This document shows positions 6,569 through 14,426 of a DNA stretch of 64,000 bases, piece after piece; position 1 is the first letter of the stretch; each line of letters begins with the position of its first letter. The position numbers and the translations under genes were made by a program. Source of the DNA: Actinoplanes sp. NBC_00393 (GTDB taxonomy: Bacteria; Actinomycetota; Actinomycetes; Mycobacteriales; Micromonosporaceae); NCBI RefSeq assembly GCF_036053395.1, contig NZ_CP107942.1, positions 5,174,501 through 5,238,500 on the forward strand, read 5' to 3'. Below the pieces are notes generated by a model, which worked only from the letters and a program-made list of their open reading frames with translations, made no database searches and was not told the DNA's origin.

Positions 6569-7222
6569 TTAGACTTGCGCGTGGCGGAAACGCGCGAGCA
6601 CCGCGTCGACGTCCTCGTCGGTGAGCTGGCTAAAGTCCTCGTACCAGCGGCCCACCGCCAGGAACTCGGCCGGCGCGTGCAGGCAGACGACCGCGTCGGT
6701 CTCCGGCGCCAGGGCGTCCCGGGCCTGCGGCGCGCACACCGGGACGGCCAGGATCAGCCGCTCCGGGTCGTGCCCGCGCACCCAGCGCAGCGCGGCGTGT
6801 GCGGTCACCCCGGTGGCCAGACCGTCGTCGATCAGCACCACCGCCCGGCCGCGCACCGCCGGCGGCGGCCGGTCACCGCGGTAGCGCCGGACCCGGCGGG
6901 CCAGCTCGGTGCGCTCGGCAGCCAGGGTGGCGGCCATGTCCTGCTCGGTGACCCCGACGTACCGCAGGTTCCGCGGGTCGTAGACCGGCGGCCCGTCCTC
7001 GGCGACCGCCCCGACGCCGAACTCGGGATGCCCGGGCGCGCCGATCTTGCGGGCCACCACGATGTCGAGCTCGCCACCGATCCGCTCGGCGACCGGCTCG
7101 GCGACCGGCAGCCCGCCCCGCGGCAGGGCCAGCACCAGCGGGCGGCCCGGCGCGCCGGCGATCTCCTCGGCCACCCGGCCGGCCAGGGCCCGGCCGGCCT
7201 CGGTGCGATTCGCGAAGATCAT
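6569..7222 (-). CDS. phosphoribosyltransferase
   Basis: A 217-residue type I phosphoribosyltransferase. The PRPP-binding loop is VVLIDDGLATG. Further family features are the ALPRGGLPVAEPVAERIGGE segment near the N-terminus and VARKIGAPGHPEFGVGAVAEDG. The base acceptor cannot be told from the sequence. The hydrolase gene ends 5 bp upstream on the same strand. In Mycobacterium tuberculosis (Rv0571c) the equivalent phosphoribosyltransferase and dienelactone-hydrolase-like domains are fused in one protein, so here they appear as two coupled genes and probably act together. Confidence 0.9.
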   Translation of the reverse strand: MIFANRTEAGRALAGRVAEEIAGAPGRPLVLALPRGGLPVAEPVAERIGGELDIVVARKIGAPGHPEFGVGAVAEDGPPVYDPRNLRYVGVTEQDMAATLAAERTELARRVRRYRGDRPPPAVRGRAVVLIDDGLATGVTAHAALRWVRGHDPERLILAVPVCAPQARDALAPETDAVVCLHAPAEFLAVGRWYEDFSQLTDEDVDAVLARFRHAQV

Positions 7223-7227
7223 CGACC

Positions 7228-7899
7228 TCACCGCACCGGGGTACGGGCGGCGGCCAGGTGCATGCTGAACCAGCCGCCGGCCTCCTCGGCCACCTGGTCC
7301 AGGGCACCCTCCTCCTCGAACAGGTGCGAGGCGCCCGGGATGATCCGCAACTCGGCACGGATCCGCATGGTGTTGCGGGCCTGCTCGTTCATGTCGACCA
7401 CCCGCTGATCGTTCTCGCCGACGATCAGCAGCGACGGCGCGCGGACCTCGACCAGGGCCGGGCCGGCCAGATCGGGGCGGCCGCCGCGGGACACCACGGC
7501 CTGCACCGCCTCGGGCCGGGCCGCCGCGGCGACCAGCGCCGCTCCCCCGCCGGTGCTCGCCCCGAACAGGCCGATCGACAGCGACGCGGTGGGCGGATGG
7601 TTGCGCAGCCAGTCGATCATGCCGACCAGGCGGTCGGCGAGCAGGCCGATGTCGAACCGCAGAGCACCGGTACGCGCGTCGCGTACCTCCTCCTCCGGGG
7701 TGAGCAGATCCGCGAGCAGCGTGGCCAGCCCGCGCCGGTTGAGTTCCCGCGCGACCGCGCGGTTGCGCGGGCTGTGCCGTGAGCTGCCACTGCCGTGCGC
7801 GAAGAGCACCACGCCGGCGGGATGCTCCGGCATCGTCAGATCCCCGTCCAGGCGGGTGCCGACGTCGATCCGCTCTTCGGTTGTGGTCCAGGTGGTCAT
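7228..7899 (-). CDS. dienelactone hydrolase-like alpha/beta hydrolase
   Basis: A 223-residue alpha/beta hydrolase. It has the oxyanion strand VVLFAHGSGSSRHSPRN, the nucleophile elbow GLFGASTGGGAAL (serine in GAST), the acid around VGENDQRVV and the histidine in PGASHLFEE. The serine nucleophile sets it apart from true dienelactone hydrolases, which use cysteine. The substrate is unknown. The downstream phosphoribosyltransferase gene starts after 5 bp; fused homologues suggest a joint role. An ACGCTA (TAGCGT leftward) at 7980-7985 could be its -10 element, giving a leader of about 75 nt. Confidence 0.9.
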   Translation of the reverse strand: MTTWTTTEERIDVGTRLDGDLTMPEHPAGVVLFAHGSGSSRHSPRNRAVARELNRRGLATLLADLLTPEEEVRDARTGALRFDIGLLADRLVGMIDWLRNHPPTASLSIGLFGASTGGGAALVAAAARPEAVQAVVSRGGRPDLAGPALVEVRAPSLLIVGENDQRVVDMNEQARNTMRIRAELRIIPGASHLFEEEGALDQVAEEAGGWFSMHLAAARTPVR

Positions 7900-8072
7900 C
7901 GTCCGTCCCTTTCCTCTCGTCCCCTTGTGCTGTCGCCCGTTCAGCGGCCGGAGTCCGGAGGGACCGGTGTCTCACCTCCACGCTATGCCTGATGCCACCG
8001 AAAAGTGCTCAGCTCGGCTGCCCGGTTGCCGATCAGGAGAGAGAAGAGCGACCACGGCCTTCGGAGTCCAGC

Positions 8073-8477
8073 ATGTCCGTGTCCCGGTTGAACCGCAGCC
8101 AGCAGACACCCCCTGTCGCCCCGGTCCGGTATCCGGCCCGGGAACGAAACCAGAACGCCCGGGAGGACGCGGCGTCGCTGACCGACCGCGACCGGGAACT
8201 CATATTCCAGGCCACCGGCCAGCGCATCCGCGCCGGCGAGACGAACCAGGGCTGGATCAACTCGCTGGCTGCGGCGATCGCCGCCGACCGGGCCTCCGGA
8301 CGGCTGGCGCCCGGCCAGGAGATCACCGCGCTGTATCTCAAGGACCTGGCCCGGCGGTACGACCAGAACCCGACCGGCCGCAACCCGGTCAACGGGTACC
8401 TGGAGCCGGCGCTGCGATACCTCTCCCAGCACGGTGGCGGCGGAAGCGGCGGAGGAAGGCTGGATGTGAGCGCCTGA
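8073..8477 (+). CDS. conserved hypothetical protein
   Basis: A 134-residue soluble protein with a GGAG ribosome-binding site 8 nt before the ATG. The N-terminal 45 residues are polar and probably unstructured. A helical core follows (residues about 47-120), with DRDRELIFQATGQRI and a GWINSLAAAIAADRASGRLAPGQEITALYLKDLARRY segment, ending in a Gly-rich tail. It has no transmembrane helix or cysteine. I do not recognise the family. It is transcribed away from the hydrolase gene and ends in a hairpin shared with the convergent GAF-ANTAR gene. Confidence 0.72.
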   Translation: MSVSRLNRSQQTPPVAPVRYPARERNQNAREDAASLTDRDRELIFQATGQRIRAGETNQGWINSLAAAIAADRASGRLAPGQEITALYLKDLARRYDQNPTGRNPVNGYLEPALRYLSQHGGGGSGGGRLDVSA

Positions 8478-8498
8478 CCGCCCCCGTACGCGGTCAGG
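8473..8498. terminator. hairpin between convergent genes
   Basis: CCTGACCGC (8473-8481) and GCGGTCAGG (8490-8498) form a perfect 9-bp stem with an 8-nt loop. The stem includes the stop codon of the upstream gene. It lies 12 bp from the stop of the convergent GAF-ANTAR gene and can serve both directions. There is no U tract. Confidence 0.55.
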
Positions 8499-8510
8499 CA
8501 CCCCCGTCTT

Positions 8511-9215
8511 TCAGCCGCGCTGGGTACGCTCCACCAGCGCCGCGGCCACGTCGCGCAACTTGCGATTGCTGTCCTGCGAGACCCGGGTGAGGATGGCGAA
8601 CGCCTCGTCGGCGGTGCACCGGCGCTCGCCCATGATGATGCCCTTGGCCTGCTCGATCACCGCCCGGCTCTCCATGGCCGCCTGCATGTGCTGGGCCAGG
8701 GTCGCCGTGGTGTCGTAGAGGTGGGCGTTCGCGAGAGCGACCGTCGCGTACCGCACGAAGGTCTGCGCGAGTGCCACCGCCTCGCTGTCGAAGACGTGCG
8801 GCTGCGCGCCGTAGATGTTCAGCGCGCCGGCGACCTTCTCCTCGATCGGCAGTCCGACCGACAGCACGCTGCCGATCCCGGCGTCCGCGGCGTGCCGCGC
8901 CCACCCGTTCCACCGCTCGTCGTTCTCGGTGTCCGGCACCGGCACGGTCGCCCGGGTCGCCGCCGCCTGCATGCACGGCCCGCTGTCCTGCTCGTACTGC
9001 CGCTCGTCGAGCTTCAGCGCGATCTCGCCGGTGTGCGCCGCGGTGTACGCGCCACCGTCGCGGATCAGTGTGATCGACACCTGTTCCGCGCCGGGCAGGG
9101 TGCGCGCGGCCAGGCCGGCCACCCGGTGCAGGACACCGTTGAGGTCGGTCTCGCCGAGCTTGATGCGGCCCAGCTCGGCGAAGGCTGCCGCCGAGTCGGT
9201 CGGGTCGTGCGCCAT
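8511..9215 (-). CDS. GAF-ANTAR protein (RNA-binding antiterminator)
   Basis: A 234-residue protein with an N-terminal GAF domain (about 10-155) and a C-terminal ANTAR domain (about 165-225). The GAF part contains QDSGPCMQAA and GIGSVLSVGLPIEEKVAGALNIYG. The ANTAR part contains MESRAVIEQAKGIIMGERRCTADEAFAIL. ANTAR domains bind paired hairpins in RNA and promote antitermination; the GAF domain is the sensor. It is a close paralogue of the protein at 9878-10582, with near-identical opening and C-terminal segments. The ATG at 9215 is chosen by alignment with that paralogue; no strong ribosome-binding site is seen. Confidence 0.92.
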   Translation of the reverse strand: MAHDPTDSAAAFAELGRIKLGETDLNGVLHRVAGLAARTLPGAEQVSITLIRDGGAYTAAHTGEIALKLDERQYEQDSGPCMQAAATRATVPVPDTENDERWNGWARHAADAGIGSVLSVGLPIEEKVAGALNIYGAQPHVFDSEAVALAQTFVRYATVALANAHLYDTTATLAQHMQAAMESRAVIEQAKGIIMGERRCTADEAFAILTRVSQDSNRKLRDVAAALVERTQRG

Positions 9216-9421
9216 CAACGTCAGAAGGTCCCCGCAGCGGAGCGCGAACCGTCGCGGGACGGCCCGTGCTTGGTTTACCGGTGTTGCTGCCCGGTGGGCG
9301 GTGAGGCCCACGGACCCGCGCCGCTGCTTGACGCTGGTTCGCCGGTGTCGATGGGACGACTCCGGCCGCAGGACGACGATAATACCGAAGCCGCCCGGAC
9401 CGGGAACCGTCGGTAGGCGGC

Positions 9422-9775
9422 TCATTCGGACACCGTCAGCAGCCGGTCCAGACCGGCGATCGCCAGCACCTGGCGGGTGAGACCGTGCGCCCCGCACAAC
9501 TCCAGCCGGTGGCCCACCGTCGCGGCACGGCGACCGGCCGCCGCCACCGAGTTCGCCCCCGCGGCGCCGAAGAACACCACCCGGTTCAGGTCGCAGTAGA
9601 CCGTCGGGTAGCCGTCGACCGCGTTCAGCAGCGCCTCCTGCAGAACCGGCGTGGTCTCGGCGTCGACCTCGCCGTCGACGAACACGATCGCGGCGGCGGT
9701 CCCGTCCGCCAGCGGGACGGGCCGGCAGTGGACGCGCAGCACATCGCCGTCGGGGCTCACGGGGAAAACGAGCAT
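9422..9775 (-). CDS. STAS domain protein (anti-anti-sigma factor-like)
   Basis: A 117-residue STAS domain. The core runs IVFVDGEVDAETTPVLQEALLNAV, then YCDLNRVVFFGAAGANSV, where the phosphoacceptor serine of typical anti-anti-sigma factors appears replaced by Ala-Gly (FFGAAGANS), and ends LTRQVLAIAGLDRLLTV. It may therefore not be regulated by the usual phosphorylation. An in-frame GTG at 9814 would add 13 residues; ATG at 9775 is chosen to start just before the domain. It lies between two paralogous GAF-ANTAR genes, suggesting one signalling unit. Confidence 0.85.
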   Translation of the reverse strand: MLVFPVSPDGDVLRVHCRPVPLADGTAAAIVFVDGEVDAETTPVLQEALLNAVDGYPTVYCDLNRVVFFGAAGANSVAAAGRRAATVGHRLELCGAHGLTRQVLAIAGLDRLLTVSE

Positions 9776-9877
9776 GACCCAGTACCTACCGTCGTCGACG
9801 CGATGGCTGGGCACTCGGCTTGACCCAGGTCAGACTCTAGCTCCCGCCGGCCGGCCGGCAAATGCGACAGTGAGAAC

Positions 9878-10582
9878 ATGAGCCCGGATCCACTCGACCC
9901 GACCACTGCGTTCAGCGAGCTCGGGCGCATCAACCTCGGCGAGACCGACCTGGAGGGCATCCTCCAGCAGGTCGCCACGCTGGCGAAGCGGGCCGTCCCG
10001 GGGGCGTACGAGGTGTCCGTGACCCTGGTCCGCCAGGCGCGCCCGCGGACCGTGGCCAGCACCGGTGACCCGGCCCGGTGGATCGACAAGTGGCAGTACG
10101 AGAACGGCCGCGGTCCGTGCCTGGAGGCCGCGGCCGAGCACAAGACCCTCTGCATCGGCGACGTCAGCGCCGAACGCCGCTGGCCGGGGTGGCACGAGCA
10201 CGCCGGCTCGGTCGGGGTACGCAGCGCGCTCTCGGTCGGCCTGCCCATCCAGGAGAACGTCGTCGGCGCGCTGAACATCTACGCCACCACGATCCGGGCC
10301 TTCGACGAGGACTCGGTGGTGCTGACCGAGACGTTCGCCGGCTATGCGGCGGTGGCCCTGGCGAACGCCCACCTCTACGACACCACCGTGACCCTGGCCC
10401 AGCAGATGCAGGTGGCGATGGAGAGCCGGGCGGTGATCGAGCAGGCCAAGGGCATCATCATGAGCCAGCGCCGGTGCACCCCGGACGAGGCGTTCGACAT
10501 CCTCGCCAAGGCCTCGCAGGACGCCAACCGCAAGCTGCGCGACGTGGCCACGGCCCTGGTGGAACGCACCCGCCGCCCGTGA
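9878..10582 (+). CDS. GAF-ANTAR protein (RNA-binding antiterminator), paralogue 2
   Basis: A 234-residue GAF-ANTAR protein, the same length as the paralogue at 8511-9215. It shares the openings TTAFSELGRINLGETDLEG / SAAAFAELGRIKLGETDLNG and an almost identical ANTAR segment (MESRAVIEQAKGIIMSQRRCTPDEAFDIL). The GAF ligand region differs more than the ANTAR region, suggesting different inputs but similar RNA targets. The two genes point in opposite directions around the STAS gene. The last codons form one arm of the terminator hairpin at 10565-10593. Confidence 0.93.
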   Translation: MSPDPLDPTTAFSELGRINLGETDLEGILQQVATLAKRAVPGAYEVSVTLVRQARPRTVASTGDPARWIDKWQYENGRGPCLEAAAEHKTLCIGDVSAERRWPGWHEHAGSVGVRSALSVGLPIQENVVGALNIYATTIRAFDEDSVVLTETFAGYAAVALANAHLYDTTVTLAQQMQVAMESRAVIEQAKGIIMSQRRCTPDEAFDILAKASQDANRKLRDVATALVERTRRP

Positions 10583-10593
10583 CGGCGGGTGCG
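10565..10593. terminator. hairpin between convergent genes
   Basis: CGCACCCGCCG (10565-10575) and CGGCGGGTGCG (10583-10593) form a perfect 11-bp stem. The stop codon of the GAF-ANTAR gene lies in the loop. The DUF4394 gene ends 6 bp further on from the other side. Confidence 0.65.
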
Positions 10594-10598
10594 CCGGC

Positions 10599-11429
10599 TC
10601 ACCGCTGGCCGAGAGGCAGGGCCAGGTCGGTGACCGTCACCGCCGCCGGGAAGCGGCCCAGCTGGGCAGCCTGGCCGGTGAGCAGCGAGATCCGGTACAG
10701 CATGTTGCGGCCGCCCACCTGCAGGGTGGCGAATCCGGCGGCGTCGCCGCGGCCGGTGTAGATGTCGAAGCCGGCCTCCGCCCCGGCGTCGACGCCGAGC
10801 TTGCCGGTCGGGCTGAGCAGGCCGGCGTTGGCGGGCGCCTGGATCTCGATCTGGTCCAGGGTGGTGTCCAGGTCGAACAGGGTGGTCGCGGTGTTCGGGT
10901 CGAGATCATTATTGGTGTACGCCACCGCGGTCACCCCCGCGGCCGGAGTGGTGGCCGGCGGGATCGTCAGGGTGGCGTCGGCGACGGTGACACCGCCCAT
11001 GTTGACGTCGTGCCGCAGGTTCTGGCCGGTGTCACTGACGATCCGCAGCCGGTCGGCGGCCGGGTTGAAGTCGACGCCGAAGCTGGTGCCGGTCAGCGCC
11101 ACGGTCAGCTGACTGACCTTGGTCGCCTTCGCGCCCTTGACGGTCAGGGTGTAGACGCCGCCCGCGTCGCCGACGCCGTACAGCTTGCCGTCCTGCACCC
11201 GGTAGTCGACGCCGACCAGCCGGGTGTCGCCCTGCAGACCGGTGACCGGCCCGGCCGGCTTCACCCGGCCCGGCCGGTCCACCTCGAAGGTGACCAGCCG
11301 CTGATCGGCGGTCAGCCCCACGGCCTGCAGGTCCTTGTCGTCGCTGCCGGCCTGCGCGGCCCCGGCCGCCCCGAGCGTCAGGGCGACCGCGGCCGCCGTA
11401 CCGAGCCCGGCCGTGATCCATCGGTTCAT
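10599..11429 (-). CDS. secreted DUF4394 domain protein
   Basis: A 276-residue exported protein. The ATG at 11429 is chosen because GGAGGA lies 5-10 nt upstream and because it gives a clean Sec signal (MNRWITAGLGTAAAVALTLG, cleavage near AAQA-GS). The mature protein is one DUF4394 domain, a beta-propeller-like fold with repeated strand motifs such as RLVGVDYRVQDGKLYGVGDAGGVY and GVDFNPAADRLRIVSDTGQNLR. Proteins of this type are extracellular and of unknown function. It appears to be a single-gene unit. Confidence 0.92.
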   Translation of the reverse strand: MNRWITAGLGTAAAVALTLGAAGAAQAGSDDKDLQAVGLTADQRLVTFEVDRPGRVKPAGPVTGLQGDTRLVGVDYRVQDGKLYGVGDAGGVYTLTVKGAKATKVSQLTVALTGTSFGVDFNPAADRLRIVSDTGQNLRHDVNMGGVTVADATLTIPPATTPAAGVTAVAYTNNDLDPNTATTLFDLDTTLDQIEIQAPANAGLLSPTGKLGVDAGAEAGFDIYTGRGDAAGFATLQVGGRNMLYRISLLTGQAAQLGRFPAAVTVTDLALPLGQR

Positions 11430-11503
11430 CTGTTTCCTCCGCATGTCTGGTTGGGACATGCCACCGATTCGCGGCCCGGACGGGTGCGGATGGGAACGGT
11501 CGC

Positions 11504-12871
11504 TCAGGCGACACAACTCCGGATGGCCTCGACGATGCGGTCCTCGTCGTCCCCGGTGGTGCGCCAGTTGCTGAAGGCTGCCCGCAGCGCCGGTTCGCCC
11601 TGGTAGACGGTGGGGGTCAGGAACGTCTCACCGACGTCGGCGATGCGGGCGACGGCCTCGCCGACGTCGCCGGGGATGCTGAAGCAGACGACGTTCAGGC
11701 GTACCGGGGCCAGCAAGCGCACCCCGGGAAGCGCCGCGAGGCGCGTGCCGAGCCGGTGTGCCGCCGCGATGTTGCGGGTGACGATCTCGCGGTGGCCGGC
11801 CACACCGTAGGCGGCCAGGGCGAACCAGGCGGCGAGCGCCCGCAGCCGGCGCGAGTTCTCCGGGGTGAGATGGCAGTGGTCCGGGGCGTCGCTGGGCGCC
11901 GGCAGGTACGCGGCCGCGTTCTGGAAGACGTTCACCTGCAGGTCCCGCCGCCGGGTGAACTGGACCGCCGAGTCGTACGGCACGTTCAGCCATTTGTGCA
12001 GGTCGACGCAGACCGAGTCGGCCTCGTCCAGCCCGTCCACGAGGTGTGCGTGGTCCGGGGAGAGGGCCGCGAAACCTCCGAACGCGGCGTCCACGTGCAG
12101 CCAGAACGGATACCGCGACCGCAGCGCGGCGATCGCCCGCAGATCGTCGAAGTCGACCGTGTTGACGGTGCCGGCGTTCGCCACCACGATCGCCGGGCCG
12201 TCGAGGGCCGCGAGCTCCGCGGCCAGCGCGTCCACGTCGACCGCTTCGCGGCCTGGCAGGGTGCGGACGGTACGAACCGCGTCGCGCCCGAGCCCGAGCA
12301 GCGACAGGGCCTTGTAGATGCTGGAGTGCGGCGCCCCGGAGAGCACGGTGACCGGGCCCAGCGCCGCGACGCCCTGCCGGGCCACCGAGACGCCGAGCTG
12401 CTCGCCGAGCCATTCCCGGCCGATCGCCAGGCCGACCGAGTTGGACATGGTCGCGCCGCTGACGAACGCGCCGTGGTGCGCCTGGCTCAGGCCGAACATG
12501 GTTCGCAGCCAGCCGACCGTCTCGTCCTCCAGATCGGCCGCCGACGAGCCGGACCGGTTCGACGCGTTCTGGTCGAAGGCGCTGGTCAGCCAGTCGCCGA
12601 CCAGCCCGGCCGGGGTCGCGCCGCCGGTGACGAACCCCAGGTAGCGCGGGCCGGCGCTGCCGGAGAAGCCGGGCGCCCAGCGCTCGTCGAAGTGCGCCAG
12701 CGCCGCGGCGGCGCCGGCGCCCTCGGCGGGCAGTTCGGCGGGTGTCCGGCCGGCGGGTGTCCGGGCTACCGGGCGGTCGTCGAGTCCGGCGAGGATCCCG
12801 GCGGCGTAGTCGCGGGTGGCTCCCAGCAGATCGGGCAGGGTGGTCAGGTCGTCGGCGAGTCGTTTGTCCAC
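11504..12871 (-). CDS. PLP-dependent group II decarboxylase
   Basis: About 455 residues of the aromatic-L-amino-acid / glutamate decarboxylase type. The PLP lysine lies in DLHKWLN and the PLP-binding aspartate in HVDAAFGG; NSVGLAIGREWLG and SGAPHSSIYKAL carry the family's cofactor-stacking region. The start is taken as GTG 12871, the expected first base of the transcript. An in-frame GTG at 12898 would add nine residues but lies upstream of the -10 element. The substrate is not decided from sequence; tyrosine, tryptophan, DOPA or an aliphatic amino acid are possible. Confidence 0.9.
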   Translation of the reverse strand: MDKRLADDLTTLPDLLGATRDYAAGILAGLDDRPVARTPAGRTPAELPAEGAGAAAALAHFDERWAPGFSGSAGPRYLGFVTGGATPAGLVGDWLTSAFDQNASNRSGSSAADLEDETVGWLRTMFGLSQAHHGAFVSGATMSNSVGLAIGREWLGEQLGVSVARQGVAALGPVTVLSGAPHSSIYKALSLLGLGRDAVRTVRTLPGREAVDVDALAAELAALDGPAIVVANAGTVNTVDFDDLRAIAALRSRYPFWLHVDAAFGGFAALSPDHAHLVDGLDEADSVCVDLHKWLNVPYDSAVQFTRRRDLQVNVFQNAAAYLPAPSDAPDHCHLTPENSRRLRALAAWFALAAYGVAGHREIVTRNIAAAHRLGTRLAALPGVRLLAPVRLNVVCFSIPGDVGEAVARIADVGETFLTPTVYQGEPALRAAFSNWRTTGDDEDRIVEAIRSCVA

Positions 12872-12878
12872 GAACCGG

Positions 12879-12908
12879 ACGCTAGGCGCGGCCGGCACCG
12901 GCTGTCGC
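12879..12908 (-). promoter_or_regulatory. leaderless-type promoter of the PLP decarboxylase gene
   Basis: Reading leftward, GCGACA (12908-12903) and TAGCGT (12884-12879) are 18 bp apart. Seven nt later comes the GTG at 12871, so translation would start at the first transcribed base. This motif also helps choose the gene start. Confidence 0.4.
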
Positions 12909-12945
12909 GGTCCAGTTCGCGGGCACTGGCTGCTCCCGGAGGCGG

Positions 12946-14271
12946 TCAGCGACGTGTGTAGATGAAGCCGGCCCTGTCCACCGCGGTCCCGGCTCTGCCG
13001 TGGAATCCGGCGATCTGCCAGCCACTCGGCGCGGTCCGGGTCACACAGTCAGCCGTCGTCGTTCCGCCGGCGATGCTGTTGCCCAGGTTGGTGGTGAACC
13101 GGGCGTAGAAGATCCGGGTGTGCCCGTTGTGCTTGGCACGGCACAGATACGCGCTGGTCACGTACTCGGCGCTGCCGAGCGTGAGCGCCCGGGCGGTGCC
13201 GCCGGTCCCGCCGTGGCTCAGTGTGGTCCCGCCGGCGAGGGTCACCGACAGCTGATCCACCCGCGATCCGGTCCGCAGCCCCACCGCGGTCGCCCGGGCG
13301 CCGGCCGGCACCGCGGCGAGGTCGTTGAAGTGGTCGCCGTGCGGGCCGCCGAACTGGTCGCTGAGCTGGTACGCCTCACTCGCCGTCCAGCTGAACGCGG
13401 TGCTGATCGGGAAGTGGTCGGAGAGCATCCGCCCGTCGCTGGTGACGAACCCGGCATGCTCGTTGTGGTACGCCGTCGCGGTCAGCGTGACCGACCGGCT
13501 GCTCCGGTAGAGGACCTTGTCGACCACCTCGCAGCTGTCGGTGATCGCCGCCGCGTCGCAGACCAGTGCCGCCGAGCCGGCCGCCGGCGCCACCCCGCCG
13601 CGTTCCAGCTGCACCCAGGCGTCGGTGAGCCCGTTCGCGGCGACGAAGTCCCGGATCGTGTCGGCGGCCCGGGTATACCGGGTGTTGGTGTCCCCCATGA
13701 CGATCACCGCGTTGCCCGCCGAGTGGGTGGCGATGAAGGCGCTGAGCTGCCGCAGGTTGTCGGCCCGGGACTCGTGGTCGCCGGCGCTGGTGCCGGCGTT
13801 CGTGTGCAGGTTGTAGAAGTCGACGTGGACGCCCTCGGCCAGCCGGGTACGCGCGAACGTGAACCCCTTCGGCGTGAGGCAGTCGCCCGAGTCGAACTGA
13901 CACGAGTCCCAGTCGACCCGCTCGAAGTCGTCGGTGTACGGGTGGGTGGAGAGCGTGTTCAGCCCGTCCCCGATCCCGGCGCCGCCGCTGGTCGGCGTCC
14001 GGTACGCGTGCGTGGTGTCGGCCGCGTAGAGGTAGGCGTGGAAGTTGAAGTCCTCCTGGGCGTGCACGATCTCGTACGGCCCGAGCCGCTGCCCGATCGC
14101 CGTGGTCGCGGTCTTGCGGTCCACCTCGGCGCTGGAGATCAGGTCGGGCAGCCCGGCGATGTTGTAGGTGAGCACGTCGAAGGTGCCGCTCGCAGCGGCC
14201 TGGGCGGGAGCGGGGGCGACGAGCAGGGCGGCGGCGAGCACGCCGGTCGCGAGGAACCCCTGACGGAGCAT
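12946..14271 (-). CDS. secreted endonuclease/exonuclease/phosphatase-fold protein with C-terminal jacalin-like domain
   Basis: A 441-residue exported protein with a Sec signal (MLRQGFLATGVLAAALLVAP, cleavage after AQA). Residues about 30-290 are an EEP domain of the sphingomyelinase/DNase I type. It shows FDVLTYNIAGLP, the metal-binding QEDFNFH, NLHTNAGTSAGDHESRADNLRQL, GDTNTR and the C-terminal LSDHFPISTAF with catalytic histidine. Residues about 305-441 read as a jacalin-like lectin domain (FGGPHGDHFNDL, LRTGSRVDQLSVTLAGG, LSHGGTGG, WQIAGFHGRAGTAVDRAGFIY). It probably cleaves phosphodiesters, perhaps of sphingolipid or nucleic acid, at a glycan-bearing surface. Confidence 0.9.
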   Translation of the reverse strand: MLRQGFLATGVLAAALLVAPAPAQAAASGTFDVLTYNIAGLPDLISSAEVDRKTATTAIGQRLGPYEIVHAQEDFNFHAYLYAADTTHAYRTPTSGGAGIGDGLNTLSTHPYTDDFERVDWDSCQFDSGDCLTPKGFTFARTRLAEGVHVDFYNLHTNAGTSAGDHESRADNLRQLSAFIATHSAGNAVIVMGDTNTRYTRAADTIRDFVAANGLTDAWVQLERGGVAPAAGSAALVCDAAAITDSCEVVDKVLYRSSRSVTLTATAYHNEHAGFVTSDGRMLSDHFPISTAFSWTASEAYQLSDQFGGPHGDHFNDLAAVPAGARATAVGLRTGSRVDQLSVTLAGGTTLSHGGTGGTARALTLGSAEYVTSAYLCRAKHNGHTRIFYARFTTNLGNSIAGGTTTADCVTRTAPSGWQIAGFHGRAGTAVDRAGFIYTRR

Positions 14272-14426
14272 GACCGCAAGGTATCCATTGTCGTCGACTT
14301 ACGGAACCGTCCTGAGCTGGCGATTTCGGAGATGTTCACGATCACAATACGAAGCGTTGGCCGATCCTTCCACGACGGACCGGAAGCTGAGCGGCGATCT
14401 TGCCCGTCCAGCCTGGAGCCTTCCGC

